From Candidatus Buchananbacteria bacterium RIFCSPHIGHO2_02_FULL_39_17 (lineage in GTDB: Bacteria > Patescibacteriota > Patescibacteriia > Buchananbacterales > UBA6539), in NCBI GenBank assembly GCA_001817425.1, contig MHII01000032.1:1-45226 (forward strand): 45,226 nucleotides of DNA. Reading direction: 5' to 3'. The notes under the pieces are model-generated. The model ran no database searches and had not been told where the DNA came from. It worked only from the letters and a program-made list of their open reading frames with translations. A program made the position numbers and the translations under genes. This document shows positions 27,124-35,542 of the stretch, in pieces; position 1 is the first letter of the stretch; every line of letters begins with the position of its first letter.

Positions 27124-29019
27124 ATGGCGATTAAACCCTCAGATTTATTCAAAAAACAAAATCAAGGCATGCCTGGGATTGTTTTGCCGTCCAAGGAGAT
27201 TTCTGCTCAAGAGAAGAAAGAGTTGGAGGCAGAAAAAATAATTTTAGAAGAAGAGCGGATTTACCGCGAGGGCGTCGTTTCGGTTAAAGATTTAATCTCG
27301 CCCGCGGCTTTAGCCGTGACGCCGACTTTTCTCAAATTGGGGGATAAGTTTTTGCGCACGCTTTTTGTTATCAGTTATCCGCGCTATATCGCGGTTGGTT
27401 GGTTTGCGCCGATTATTAATTTGAGCGTGACCCTTGACATCTCCATGTTTTTTTATCCGGTTAAAGCTAATATTATTTTAAAACAATTGCGCAATAAAGT
27501 CGGCGCTTTAGAAGCTCAAATTTTGTCGGATCGGGAAAAAGGCGCGCCGCGCGATCCGATTCGCGAAACGGCTTTGCGCGATATTGAAAAACTCCGCGAT
27601 GATTTAACCCAAGGGGTGGAACATTTTTTTCAATTCGGCCTTTATGTGACGCTTTATGCCAACAGCAAAGAAGAACTTGACAATTTGACCGGCGATATTG
27701 AATCGCTCTTTGGCTCGCGCTTGGTTTTCTCCAAAAAAGTTTTATACCAGGCCGAGCAGGGTTTTAACTCAACTTTGCCGTTGGGCAATGATGAACTGAT
27801 GATTGGCTTTAATATGAATTCTTCGCCAGTTGCTTCCTCATTTCCTTTTATTTCGTCAGAGCTTACTTCTGATGAAGGAATTTTATACGGCATTAATCGC
27901 CATAATAACAGCTTGATTTTATTTGATCGTTTTTCGTTGCAAAACGCCAACACTGTGGTTTTTGCCACCTCCGGTGCCGGTAAAAGTTATGCCATTAAGT
28001 TGGAAGTTTTGCGGACATTGATGTTTGGCACAGACGTTTTAGTCATTGATCCGGAACGCGAATATAAGCATTTATGCGATGCCGTGGGCGGCACTTACAT
28101 TAATATTTCGCTTAGTTCGGAGAGTAAAATTAATCCCTTTGATTTGCCCCGGCCAATGGGCGAACAAAAAACGGCTGATATCATCCGTGGCTCGGTTATT
28201 ACCATTAAAGGATTAATCCGTTTAATGTTAGGCAAATTGACTCATCAGGAAGATTCAATTATTGATCGGGCGCTTTTGGAAACTTACGCGAAAAAAGACA
28301 TCACTTCCGACTCCGATTTAACTAAAGCTGAAGCGCCAATTATGCAGGATTTCCAAGATGTTTTGGAAGGAATGGAAGGCGGTGCGGATTTATCCTTAAG
28401 ATTAAAAAAATACACGCAAGGCACTTTTGCCGGGTTATTCAACAGCCCGACCAATGTTGATACCAAAAATCAGTTGGTGGTTTTTTCGGTGCGTGACTTG
28501 GAAGACGAATTGCGTCCCATGGCCATTTATATGATTGTTAATTATATTTGGAACGTGGTTCGTTCGGAACTGAAAAGAAGAATTTTAATTATTGATGAAG
28601 CGTGGTGGCTGATGCAAAACGAAGACTCGGCAAAATTCATCTACGCTTTGGTCAAACGTTGCCGTAAATATTATCTGGGGGTGACTAATATTACCCAAGA
28701 CGTCAATGACTTTTTACTTTCACCTTACGGTCAGGCGATTGTTAATAACTCGGCTTTACAGCTTTTGATGCGTCAGTCGCCTGCGGCAATTGATCTGGTG
28801 CAAAAGACTTTTCTTTTAACGGAAGGCGAAAAATATCTGCTTTTGGAGTGCGGCGTGGGTGAGGGCATCTTTTTTGCCGGTGACAAACATGCGGCGATTA
28901 AAGTGGTTGCTTCTTACACTGAAGATCAACTGATTACCTCTGATCCGCGCCAGATTTTGGAAATTGAGGAAGCCAAACGCGAATTTGACCGGTCAATGGC
29001 GGCAAGAAAGGAAGAATAA
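27124..29019 (+). CDS. virB4: VirB4-family T4SS ATPase
   Basis: Walker A FATSGAGKSYAIKLE, DVLVIDPEREYKHLCDAVGGTYINIS, Walker B RRILIIDEAWWLMQ. Confidence 0.95.
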   Translation: MAIKPSDLFKKQNQGMPGIVLPSKEISAQEKKELEAEKIILEEERIYREGVVSVKDLISPAALAVTPTFLKLGDKFLRTLFVISYPRYIAVGWFAPIINLSVTLDISMFFYPVKANIILKQLRNKVGALEAQILSDREKGAPRDPIRETALRDIEKLRDDLTQGVEHFFQFGLYVTLYANSKEELDNLTGDIESLFGSRLVFSKKVLYQAEQGFNSTLPLGNDELMIGFNMNSSPVASSFPFISSELTSDEGILYGINRHNNSLILFDRFSLQNANTVVFATSGAGKSYAIKLEVLRTLMFGTDVLVIDPEREYKHLCDAVGGTYINISLSSESKINPFDLPRPMGEQKTADIIRGSVITIKGLIRLMLGKLTHQEDSIIDRALLETYAKKDITSDSDLTKAEAPIMQDFQDVLEGMEGGADLSLRLKKYTQGTFAGLFNSPTNVDTKNQLVVFSVRDLEDELRPMAIYMIVNYIWNVVRSELKRRILIIDEAWWLMQNEDSAKFIYALVKRCRKYYLGVTNITQDVNDFLLSPYGQAIVNNSALQLLMRQSPAAIDLVQKTFLLTEGEKYLLLECGVGEGIFFAGDKHAAIKVVASYTEDQLITSDPRQILEIEEAKREFDRSMAARKEE

Positions 29020-29058
29020 TATTTATAATTCTTAATTCATAATTCTTGATTCTAAACC

Positions 29059-29637
29059 ATGTCTCGCAGAAAAAAGATAATTATCATTACTATCATTGTC
29101 ATTGTCGTTTTGCTTTTAATTATCGGCTTATTCTGGTGGTTTTGGCAGAAAAAACCGTCACCAATGGCAACGAACACTAATCAGGGATTACAAATTCCGG
29201 ACGATGTGGTTAGGCCGTCAGCCGATTTAAACACTAATGTCCCGCCCGGGCAAGCTAAACTAGAAGCGGAGCTAAAGGCCATAGCTATGACTTTTGCTGA
29301 ACGGTTTGGCAGTTATTCCAACGAGAGTAATTTTTCCAACCTTGATGATTTGAAAAGTTTAATGACGATTCGGATGAAAGCTTGGGCGGAAAGTTATAAG
29401 GCGGAAAAATCGAATGATTTAACCGCGTCTGACTACTCGGGGGTGACGACACAAGCGCTATCAGCCGAAATTCAAGATTTAGATGAAAGTATTGGCCGAG
29501 CTGAAATTTTAGTTAATACTCAAAGGCGGCAAGCTCAAGGCAACCCGATTAATCCAGAGGTTTATTATCAAAAATTAAAACTGCGTTTGGTAAAAAGCGG
29601 TGAGGGCTGGAAAGTTGATAGTGCGGAATGGCAGTAA
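29059..29637 (+). CDS. Hypothetical membrane-anchored protein
   Basis: N-terminal TM helix (IIIITIIVIVVLLLIIGLFWWFW), soluble domain; follows virB4. Confidence 0.7.
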   Translation: MSRRKKIIIITIIVIVVLLLIIGLFWWFWQKKPSPMATNTNQGLQIPDDVVRPSADLNTNVPPGQAKLEAELKAIAMTFAERFGSYSNESNFSNLDDLKSLMTIRMKAWAESYKAEKSNDLTASDYSGVTTQALSAEIQDLDESIGRAEILVNTQRRQAQGNPINPEVYYQKLKLRLVKSGEGWKVDSAEWQ

Positions 29638-29724
29638 TAATTAGCTTATAGCTGTTAGCTGGTAGCTTTAGTAAATATTGATATTACACTAAAAGCTATA
29701 AGTTGAAAGCTAATAGCTCGGTCA

Positions 29725-29760
29725 ACATAGCGCGTATAATTATTAAATCTATGCGCTATG
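29725..29760 (+). promoter_or_regulatory. Start-site hairpin CATAGCGC...GCGCTATG with internal TATAAT upstream of comFC
   Basis: 8-bp perfect inverted repeat; TATAAT at 29734-29739; comFC ATG at 29758 in the 3' arm. Confidence 0.6.
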
Positions 29761-30423
29761 TTTAATTTAAAAAAACTGGTTTTAGATTTATTGTTTCCGA
29801 TTGAATGCTTGGGTTGCGGTCAGCCGAAGATTTGGCTTTGTGAATTTTGTCGACAGCAGATTAAGATTAATTTTTTGAGTCGGGCTCATTTATCTTCTCG
29901 TTCTTTATCCGGAATTTTTGTCGCGGCGGATTATCACCAGCCGACTTTATTAAAAGCGATTCACCATTTTAAATATAATTTTATTGCTGATTTAGGGGTG
30001 ATTCTCGCCGGAATATTAATTGAATTTTTAAAAAATCAAATAGAGAAAAGCGATTTTTTTAATTTTGATTTAATCGCGGCTGTGCCTTTGACGAAAAAAA
30101 GAAAACTTTGGCGCGGTTTTAACCAATCGGAAATTTTAGCCAAAACCGTTGCCATAAATTTTAACTGGACTTATTCTTCTGGCTTGCTCATTAAAAAATA
30201 CCAGACCAAGCCTCAAGTGGGCTTAAGCGCCCAACAAAGACTGATGAACATCACCGGAGCGTTTAAGCTTGATAATCAAGCCAAGGTAAAAGGCAAAAAA
30301 ATTTTATTAATTGATGATGTGATGACCACTGGCGCGACTTTATCAGAATGTGCTAAGGTTCTAAGGCAAGCCGGTGCCAAAGAAGTTTGGGGGTTAGTGA
30401 TTGCGAGCGATCAAGATTCATAA
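29758..30423 (+). CDS. comFC: ComF family protein (phosphoribosyltransferase-like, competence)
   Basis: CLGCGQPKIWLCEFC zinc ribbon; ILLIDDVMTTGATLSECAKVLRQAGA PRPP-binding motif. Confidence 0.92.
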   Translation: MFNLKKLVLDLLFPIECLGCGQPKIWLCEFCRQQIKINFLSRAHLSSRSLSGIFVAADYHQPTLLKAIHHFKYNFIADLGVILAGILIEFLKNQIEKSDFFNFDLIAAVPLTKKRKLWRGFNQSEILAKTVAINFNWTYSSGLLIKKYQTKPQVGLSAQQRLMNITGAFKLDNQAKVKGKKILLIDDVMTTGATLSECAKVLRQAGAKEVWGLVIASDQDS

Positions 30424-30444
30424 CCGTTAGCTAAGAGGTGGCTG

Positions 30445-30533
30445 TCCGTTCATCACCGCGAAGCGGCGTGAACGGATCCGCGCACCCCGCGCACTCGCCA
30501 AGCGAGATGCGGGCGGGGATGTCGTGGAAGTGG
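30445..30533. repeat. Double-hairpin repeat, copy 1
   Basis: TCCGTTCA...TGAACGGA stem followed by CCCGC/GCGGG-type stem; near-identical to 30816-30904. Confidence 0.9.
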
Positions 30534-30551
30534 TTTTCATATTGAGTTTAT

Positions 30552-30797
30552 ATGTATTATGTTTATTTTCTTAAAAGTAAGGTAAAATCAAAAATATACG
30601 TTGGATGTACTGCTGATTTAAAAAAAAGATTCACCAAGCACAACCATGGCAAGGTTCAATTGACTAAAGCGTTTGCGCCATGGAATATTGTCTATTATGA
30701 AGCGCATTTAAGCAAGACTTTGGCTCGGATCGCTGAATTGTTTTATAAGAGTAGCCAGGGCAGGCGTCAGATTAAGAAAAAATTGGGGATGAAATAG
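30552..30797 (+). CDS. GIY-YIG nuclease family protein
   Basis: MYYVYFLKSKVKSKIYVGCTADLKKRFTKHNHG. Confidence 0.93.
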   Translation: MYYVYFLKSKVKSKIYVGCTADLKKRFTKHNHGKVQLTKAFAPWNIVYYEAHLSKTLARIAELFYKSSQGRRQIKKKLGMK

Positions 30798-30815
30798 CGT
30801 GATAATTGAGTTGGA

Positions 30816-30904
30816 TCCGTTCATCGCCGCGAAGCGGCGTGAACGGATCCGCGCACCCCGCGCACTCGCCAAGCGAGATGCGGGCGGGGATGTCGCGGAG
30901 AGGT
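30816..30904. repeat. Double-hairpin repeat, copy 2, running into the tRNA-Ser 5' end
   Basis: Direct repeat of 30445-30533, offset 371 bp. Confidence 0.9.
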
Positions 30905-30983
30905 GGCTGAGTGGTCTAAAGCGCCTCACTGCTAACGAGGTGGCCCTTAACCGGGCTCGCGAGTTCGAATCTCGCCCTCTCCG
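30897..30983 (+). tRNA. tRNA-Ser(GCU)
   Basis: Acceptor GGAGAGG/CCTCTCC, D-arm GGCTGAGTGGTCTAAAGC, anticodon loop CTGCTAA, long variable arm, GAGTTCGAATCTC T-arm. Confidence 0.95.
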
Positions 30984-30999
30984 AATCTTTTTAAAAAAC

Positions 31000-31707
31000 A
31001 TGTTATCTGCAATTAAAAAATTAAAGCAGAAAAAATTTTATCGTGGCTTTATCCCGTTAGATCCTAAAAAATTTAACTTTCCAGCTGGAGATAAAATGGT
31101 TTTCCCGCGGCAGTCAAAAAAGCTTCACCTCTCAGGTAAGGATTTAACGGGGCTTACTCTAATTGAGCTTTTAGTGGTGATTGCTATTATTGCCCTTATC
31201 GCCGTTGCCATATTAATCGCTATTTCTAATGTGCGAATAAAAGGTCGTGATGCCAAAAGGTTGGCCGAAATTAAACAAATTGAAAAAGCGATCCAATTTT
31301 ATTATGAAGATCATGGTTATTACCCCGGTGCCAACGACGAACCTTTAATTAGTACTGATTGGTGGGATCCTAATTATGGTTGGTGGTATTTAAGTCGGGT
31401 TTTGGAACCTTATCTTAAAAAAATACCAGTTGACCCAATTAATAAACAAATTAACAATCCATGGCCAAGCCCTAACTACGATCATTCCGGTGATTATTTC
31501 TACTATTATTATTCGCCGCAACGTTTGGGTGCCCTTACTGGCAGCAATGTTGCCGGTGAATATGATTTATGGGTCCGTCTGGAAAATAAAAAAAATCCTT
31601 ACCGCTGTGAGTTTGTTGGTTATTTAAAGTATGAAGGTTTTTCTAATCTGTCTATCTGTGGTGATAGCGATGCGCCAGAAATGAAAGATGTTTATTCCCC
31701 TCATTAA
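31000..31707 (+). CDS. Type IV pilin/pseudopilin-like protein; start placed at ATG 31000
   Basis: GLTLIELLVVIAIIALIAVAILIAISNVR prepilin signature. The ORF-track start (30799) runs through tRNA-Ser. Confidence 0.88.
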   Translation: MLSAIKKLKQKKFYRGFIPLDPKKFNFPAGDKMVFPRQSKKLHLSGKDLTGLTLIELLVVIAIIALIAVAILIAISNVRIKGRDAKRLAEIKQIEKAIQFYYEDHGYYPGANDEPLISTDWWDPNYGWWYLSRVLEPYLKKIPVDPINKQINNPWPSPNYDHSGDYFYYYYSPQRLGALTGSNVAGEYDLWVRLENKKNPYRCEFVGYLKYEGFSNLSICGDSDAPEMKDVYSPH

Positions 31708-31776
31708 TTAGGTCACGCCGCTGGCGGCCGATTAAATGAATTCTAACTAATTGGTAAATATTAATATCCAATTAAT

Positions 31777-32277
31777 ATGGCAAATGAAAATAAAAATCAA
31801 GCCCCGGACCGTGGGCAAGTGCTTTTTTCTTGGAGCTTTTCCGAGTTTCCCCGCTATGAGCGCAATCAAAGTTGGTATGTTTGGCTCGCCGTTGCGGTTA
31901 TTTTTCTTTTAATTTATTCGTTTTTCGCCGCTAATTTTTTGTTTGGTTTGATTACTTTGATTACCGCTTTAATTATTTTGCTTTTTCACCAAACCAATGG
32001 TAAAGTTGAATTTCAGATTACTGAAGATGGTATTTTAGTTAATCAGCGATTTTACGAATATAAAACTTTGAAAAATTTTTATATCATTTATGAACCGCCA
32101 GAAGTAAAGACCCTTTATTTTGAGCCAAAAAGTATTTTTAGCCCTCGGGTACCGATTGATTTGGGCAGTCAAGATCCAGTTAAGATCCGGGAAATTTTAA
32201 AACAATATCTGGCCGAAGATTTAGAACGAGAAAACGAGCCGCTTTCTGATCAGACTTCGCGCCTGCTGAAGTTGTGA
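31777..32277 (+). CDS. Conserved hypothetical membrane protein with two TM helices
   Basis: FSWSFSEFPRYERNQSWYVWLAVAVIFLLIYSFFAANFLFGLITLITALIILLF. Confidence 0.75.
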   Translation: MANENKNQAPDRGQVLFSWSFSEFPRYERNQSWYVWLAVAVIFLLIYSFFAANFLFGLITLITALIILLFHQTNGKVEFQITEDGILVNQRFYEYKTLKNFYIIYEPPEVKTLYFEPKSIFSPRVPIDLGSQDPVKIREILKQYLAEDLERENEPLSDQTSRLLKL

Positions 32278-32361
32278 AAAGACATAAAATAGAAACAGAA
32301 AACCGCCGAAGGTGGTTACCATAATTTTGATTTTTGAGATTTGATTTTTAAATTTGATATG

Positions 32362-32435
32362 GTCCCCATAGCTCAGCTGGATAGAGCGCAAGCTTGCGGA
32401 GCTTGAGGTCGTAGGTTCAAATCCTACTGGGGACG
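32362..32435 (+). tRNA. tRNA-Arg(GCG)
   Basis: Complete cloverleaf: acceptor GTCCCCA/TGGGGAC, D-stem GCTC/GAGC, anticodon arm CAAGC-TTGCGGA-GCTTG, T-arm GTAGG-TTCAAAT-CCTAC. Confidence 0.95.
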
Positions 32436-32538
32436 CTTAAAAATTGAAATTTAAAAAATCAAAATTAAAAATGACAATTAAAAATTATAAAATTCTGCGA
32501 AGCGGAATACTAGAATTTTGCACTTTGATTGCTAAATT

Positions 32539-34611
32539 TTGAATTTAATGTCTATTATTAGTTTATCTACGCCGGTATCAGCGATCACCCGCGTGGGCAA
32601 AACCACAGCTTCATATTTAAAACGTTTAGGGATCCAAACTGTCATGGATCTTTTATTTTATTATCCTTTTCGTTGGCAGGATTTAAGCGAGATTTCACTC
32701 ATTAATTCTTTAAAAGCAGGGGAGATAGGTACGGTCAGAGTAAAAATTCAATTATTAACCAATCGGCGCAGTCCAGTAAAAAGAAAAATTTTAACGGAAG
32801 GGTTAGTGGCAGATAAAACCGGTTCAATTAAGGTGATTTGGTTTAATCAGCCGTTTATCACAAAAATTTTAGCGCCCGGTGATGAAGTTTATTTATCCGG
32901 CAAAGTTGATTTTGACAAATACACTTTGCAGTTTGTGAATCCAATTTATGAGAAAGTAAAAGAGGAACAGACCCATACCGCCAGAATTGTCCCGCTTTAT
33001 TCTTTGAGCGGTCACTTGACCCAAAAACAGTTGCGTTTTTTAATTAAGTCAGTTTTGCCAGCGGCTAAATTAGTCGTAGATTTTTTGCCCCAAGAACTTA
33101 TCCGAGAATTTAAACTGCTTGATCTGGCTTTCGCTTTAAAACAAATTCATTTTCCTGATCATCAAGCCGTTTTAGATCAGGCGGTTTATCGCCTGAAATT
33201 TGACGAACTTTTTTTATTTCAACTTCAGATTCAGTTAAGCAAAGCGGAATCAGCTAAAAGCCAAGCTTGGCCGATTAAATTTTTTGAAAAAGAAACCAAA
33301 AATTTTGTCAGTAATCTGCCTTTTCAATTAACTACTGACCAGCGGAAAACCGCTTGGCAGATCATTACTAACTTAGAAAAAAATCAGCCGATGAATCGTT
33401 TGCTGGAAGGTGAAGTTGGTTCCGGTAAAACTTTGGTGGCGACTTTAGCAATGTTAAATATTTGCCTTAATAATCGGCAAGCGGTTTTAATGGCACCAAC
33501 AGAAATTTTAGCCAGCCAACATTATAAAAACATCATCGCTTTATTAAAATTATTTAATTTTAAAATCGCCTTATTGACTCGTGGTTATCGGTTAGTAGAT
33601 AATCAAAAAGAAAGTAAAAGTAAAATTTTAGATAAATTAAAAAATGGAGAGATAAAAATTTTGATTGGCACTCATGCCTTAATTCAGGAAAAAGTTTTTT
33701 TTAATCAGCTCAGCTTAGCGATTATTGATGAACAGCACCGCTTTGGTGTTAGCCAGCGAAAAATGCTTCGTGAACATTCTGGTGATCATAAGGTTCCTCA
33801 TTTACTTTCAATGACGGCCACGCCCATTCCCCGGTCACTAGCCTTGGCTTTGTATGGTGATTTAGATTTATCAATTATTCGCCAGATGCCAAAAGAAAGA
33901 AAAAAAATTATTACCAAAATTGTTTCGCCCCGTCAACGCCTTAGCGCTTATCAGTTTATTCGCCAACAAGTTAAAACTGGACGGCAAGTGTTTGTGATTT
34001 GTCCCTTAATTGATCCTTCGGATAAATTAGGCGTTAAAGCGGCGACGGAAGAATATGAAAAATTAAAAAAGGAGATTTTTTCAGATTTAGAAATCAGCCT
34101 TTTGCACGGCAAATTAAAAAGTCAGGAGAAGGAAAAGGTCATGGCTGATTTTTTGGCTAAAAAAAGCGATATTTTAGTGGCAACGGCAGTGGTTGAGGTT
34201 GGCGTTGATGTCCCTAATGCCGCCGTAATGTTAATTGAAGGTTCAGAGCGTTTTGGTCTGGCTCAACTTCATCAATTTCGCGGCCGAGTGGGGCGAAGTA
34301 TTTATCAATCATATTGTTTTTTAATTACTGAAAATGAAAGTGAAAAAATTAAAGCTCGGCTTTCAGCGTTAGTCACCGCCAAAGACGGTTTTGAATTGGC
34401 TGAATTTGATTTAAAATTTCGCGGCCCGGGTGAAATTTACGGCCAAATGCAATCAGGCTGGCCAGAATTTAAGATTGCCCACCTAACTGATTTGGAAATT
34501 ATTAATCAAACAAAAAAAGCGGCTCAACAAATTATTAGCCGCGGTATAAATAATTACCCATTATTAAAAGATAAGGTTGAGGATTTAGTGAAAATCGTTC
34601 ATCTAGAATAA
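32539..34611 (+). CDS. recG: ATP-dependent DNA helicase RecG; an in-frame ATG at 32548 is an alternative start
   Basis: RLLEGEVGSGKTLVATLAML, LAIIDEQHRFGV, SMTATPIPRSLALALYGDLDLSII, QFRGRVGRS. Confidence 0.97.
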   Translation: MNLMSIISLSTPVSAITRVGKTTASYLKRLGIQTVMDLLFYYPFRWQDLSEISLINSLKAGEIGTVRVKIQLLTNRRSPVKRKILTEGLVADKTGSIKVIWFNQPFITKILAPGDEVYLSGKVDFDKYTLQFVNPIYEKVKEEQTHTARIVPLYSLSGHLTQKQLRFLIKSVLPAAKLVVDFLPQELIREFKLLDLAFALKQIHFPDHQAVLDQAVYRLKFDELFLFQLQIQLSKAESAKSQAWPIKFFEKETKNFVSNLPFQLTTDQRKTAWQIITNLEKNQPMNRLLEGEVGSGKTLVATLAMLNICLNNRQAVLMAPTEILASQHYKNIIALLKLFNFKIALLTRGYRLVDNQKESKSKILDKLKNGEIKILIGTHALIQEKVFFNQLSLAIIDEQHRFGVSQRKMLREHSGDHKVPHLLSMTATPIPRSLALALYGDLDLSIIRQMPKERKKIITKIVSPRQRLSAYQFIRQQVKTGRQVFVICPLIDPSDKLGVKAATEEYEKLKKEIFSDLEISLLHGKLKSQEKEKVMADFLAKKSDILVATAVVEVGVDVPNAAVMLIEGSERFGLAQLHQFRGRVGRSIYQSYCFLITENESEKIKARLSALVTAKDGFELAEFDLKFRGPGEIYGQMQSGWPEFKIAHLTDLEIINQTKKAAQQIISRGINNYPLLKDKVEDLVKIVHLE

Positions 34612-34647
34612 TTTAAAAATTAAAAAATCAAAAATCAAAATTATGGT

Positions 34648-34675
34648 ATCAGCCTTCGACTGATTTTATTTTGAG
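34648..34675. terminator. Possible weak terminator between recG and the convergent glycosylase gene
   Basis: ATCAG-CCTTCGA-CTGAT stem-loop followed by TTTATTTT. Confidence 0.3.
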
Positions 34676-34718
34676 ATTTTACATTGTCATTTTACATTTT
34701 AATTTTTCCATTTTAAAT

Positions 34719-35255
34719 TTATAAATGGAATCGCCACAATTTATTCTTATATTCTCCCGCATAATCAACGCCGATTCTCGGCGATTTTTTAATTTGGCTT
34801 AATTTAATTTTTTCACCCTGATTTTCAATCCAGAGCTGGTTATGACGGCCAAAGGCGGGGTGAGCATTGAAATTTTTATCAATCTTAAAAGCCCGACAAA
34901 GTTTACCTGGCCCATTAGTTTTCACCTTATCGGTAAGGCCTTTGCTTGGCTCAACCGCTCTAATCAAAACCGCGGCTGGATAATTTTTGTGTTCAGTCAC
35001 AATATTCAGGCAATAATGCATCCCATAGACTAAATAAACATACCAAAAACCGGCTGGGCCAAACATAATTTCTGTTCTTTTTGTCCGGCCACGACTGGCA
35101 TGGGAAGCTAAATCATTTGGACCGATGTAAGCCTCGGTTTCGGTAATCAGGCCAATAATTTTTTGTTGGCCGATTTTTCTAACCAAAAATCTGCCCAGCA
35201 AGAGCCGAGCAACTTTGAGTGTTGATTGATTATAGAATTTTTGGTTTAGTCTCAT
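34719..35255 (-). CDS. DNA-3-methyladenine glycosylase (Mpg/Aag family); start placed at MRLNQKFY
   Basis: ARLLLGRFLVRK, ITETEAYIGPNDLASHASRGRTKRTEIMFGPAGFWYVYLVYGMHYCLNIVTE. The upstream extension in the ORF track comes from a repeat element. Confidence 0.93.
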   Translation of the reverse strand: MRLNQKFYNQSTLKVARLLLGRFLVRKIGQQKIIGLITETEAYIGPNDLASHASRGRTKRTEIMFGPAGFWYVYLVYGMHYCLNIVTEHKNYPAAVLIRAVEPSKGLTDKVKTNGPGKLCRAFKIDKNFNAHPAFGRHNQLWIENQGEKIKLSQIKKSPRIGVDYAGEYKNKLWRFHL

Positions 35256-35307
35256 TGGAATAAACCTCAACGAATTATATAGATATAGAAAACTCAAATT
35301 ACAAAAT

Positions 35308-35420
35308 CCCACGCCCGACTTCGCCCTTGACCATTGGTTTATTGTGGTCGTAGTTATTAACATTTAATCATTGTCTCTGAATTATGACCTTCAGGGCGAA
35401 GTCAAAGGCGGACAGGCAAA
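35308..35420. mobile_element. MITE-like element family A, copy 2
   Basis: Near-identical to 26078-26190. Confidence 0.85.
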
Positions 35421-35448
35421 TTTTAAATAAATGTCAAAGCTCAAAGTC

Positions 35449-35495
35449 CAACCCCACCATTCCTCCCCTTATTTAAGGGGAGGGTAGGAGGGGTT
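35449..35495. repeat. GC-rich palindrome upstream-intergenic of mpg and radA
   Basis: AACCCCACCATTCCTCCCCTTATTTAAGGGGAGGGTAGGAGGGGTT. Confidence 0.7.
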
Positions 35496-35542
35496 ATTTG
35501 AGTTTTGGGTTTGATTTGAAATTTGTCATTTGGATTTTGACA

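Noticed and set aside
30799-31000. N-terminal 67 codons of the 302-aa ORF (MIIELDPFIAAKRR...)
   Set aside because: This stretch is the hairpin repeat plus tRNA-Ser read as protein; the pilin most likely starts at ATG 31000.
32299-32316. AACCGCCGAAGGTGGTT hairpin as a terminator before tRNA-Arg
   Set aside because: Short stem with no adjacent U-tract; cannot be supported beyond a small hairpin.
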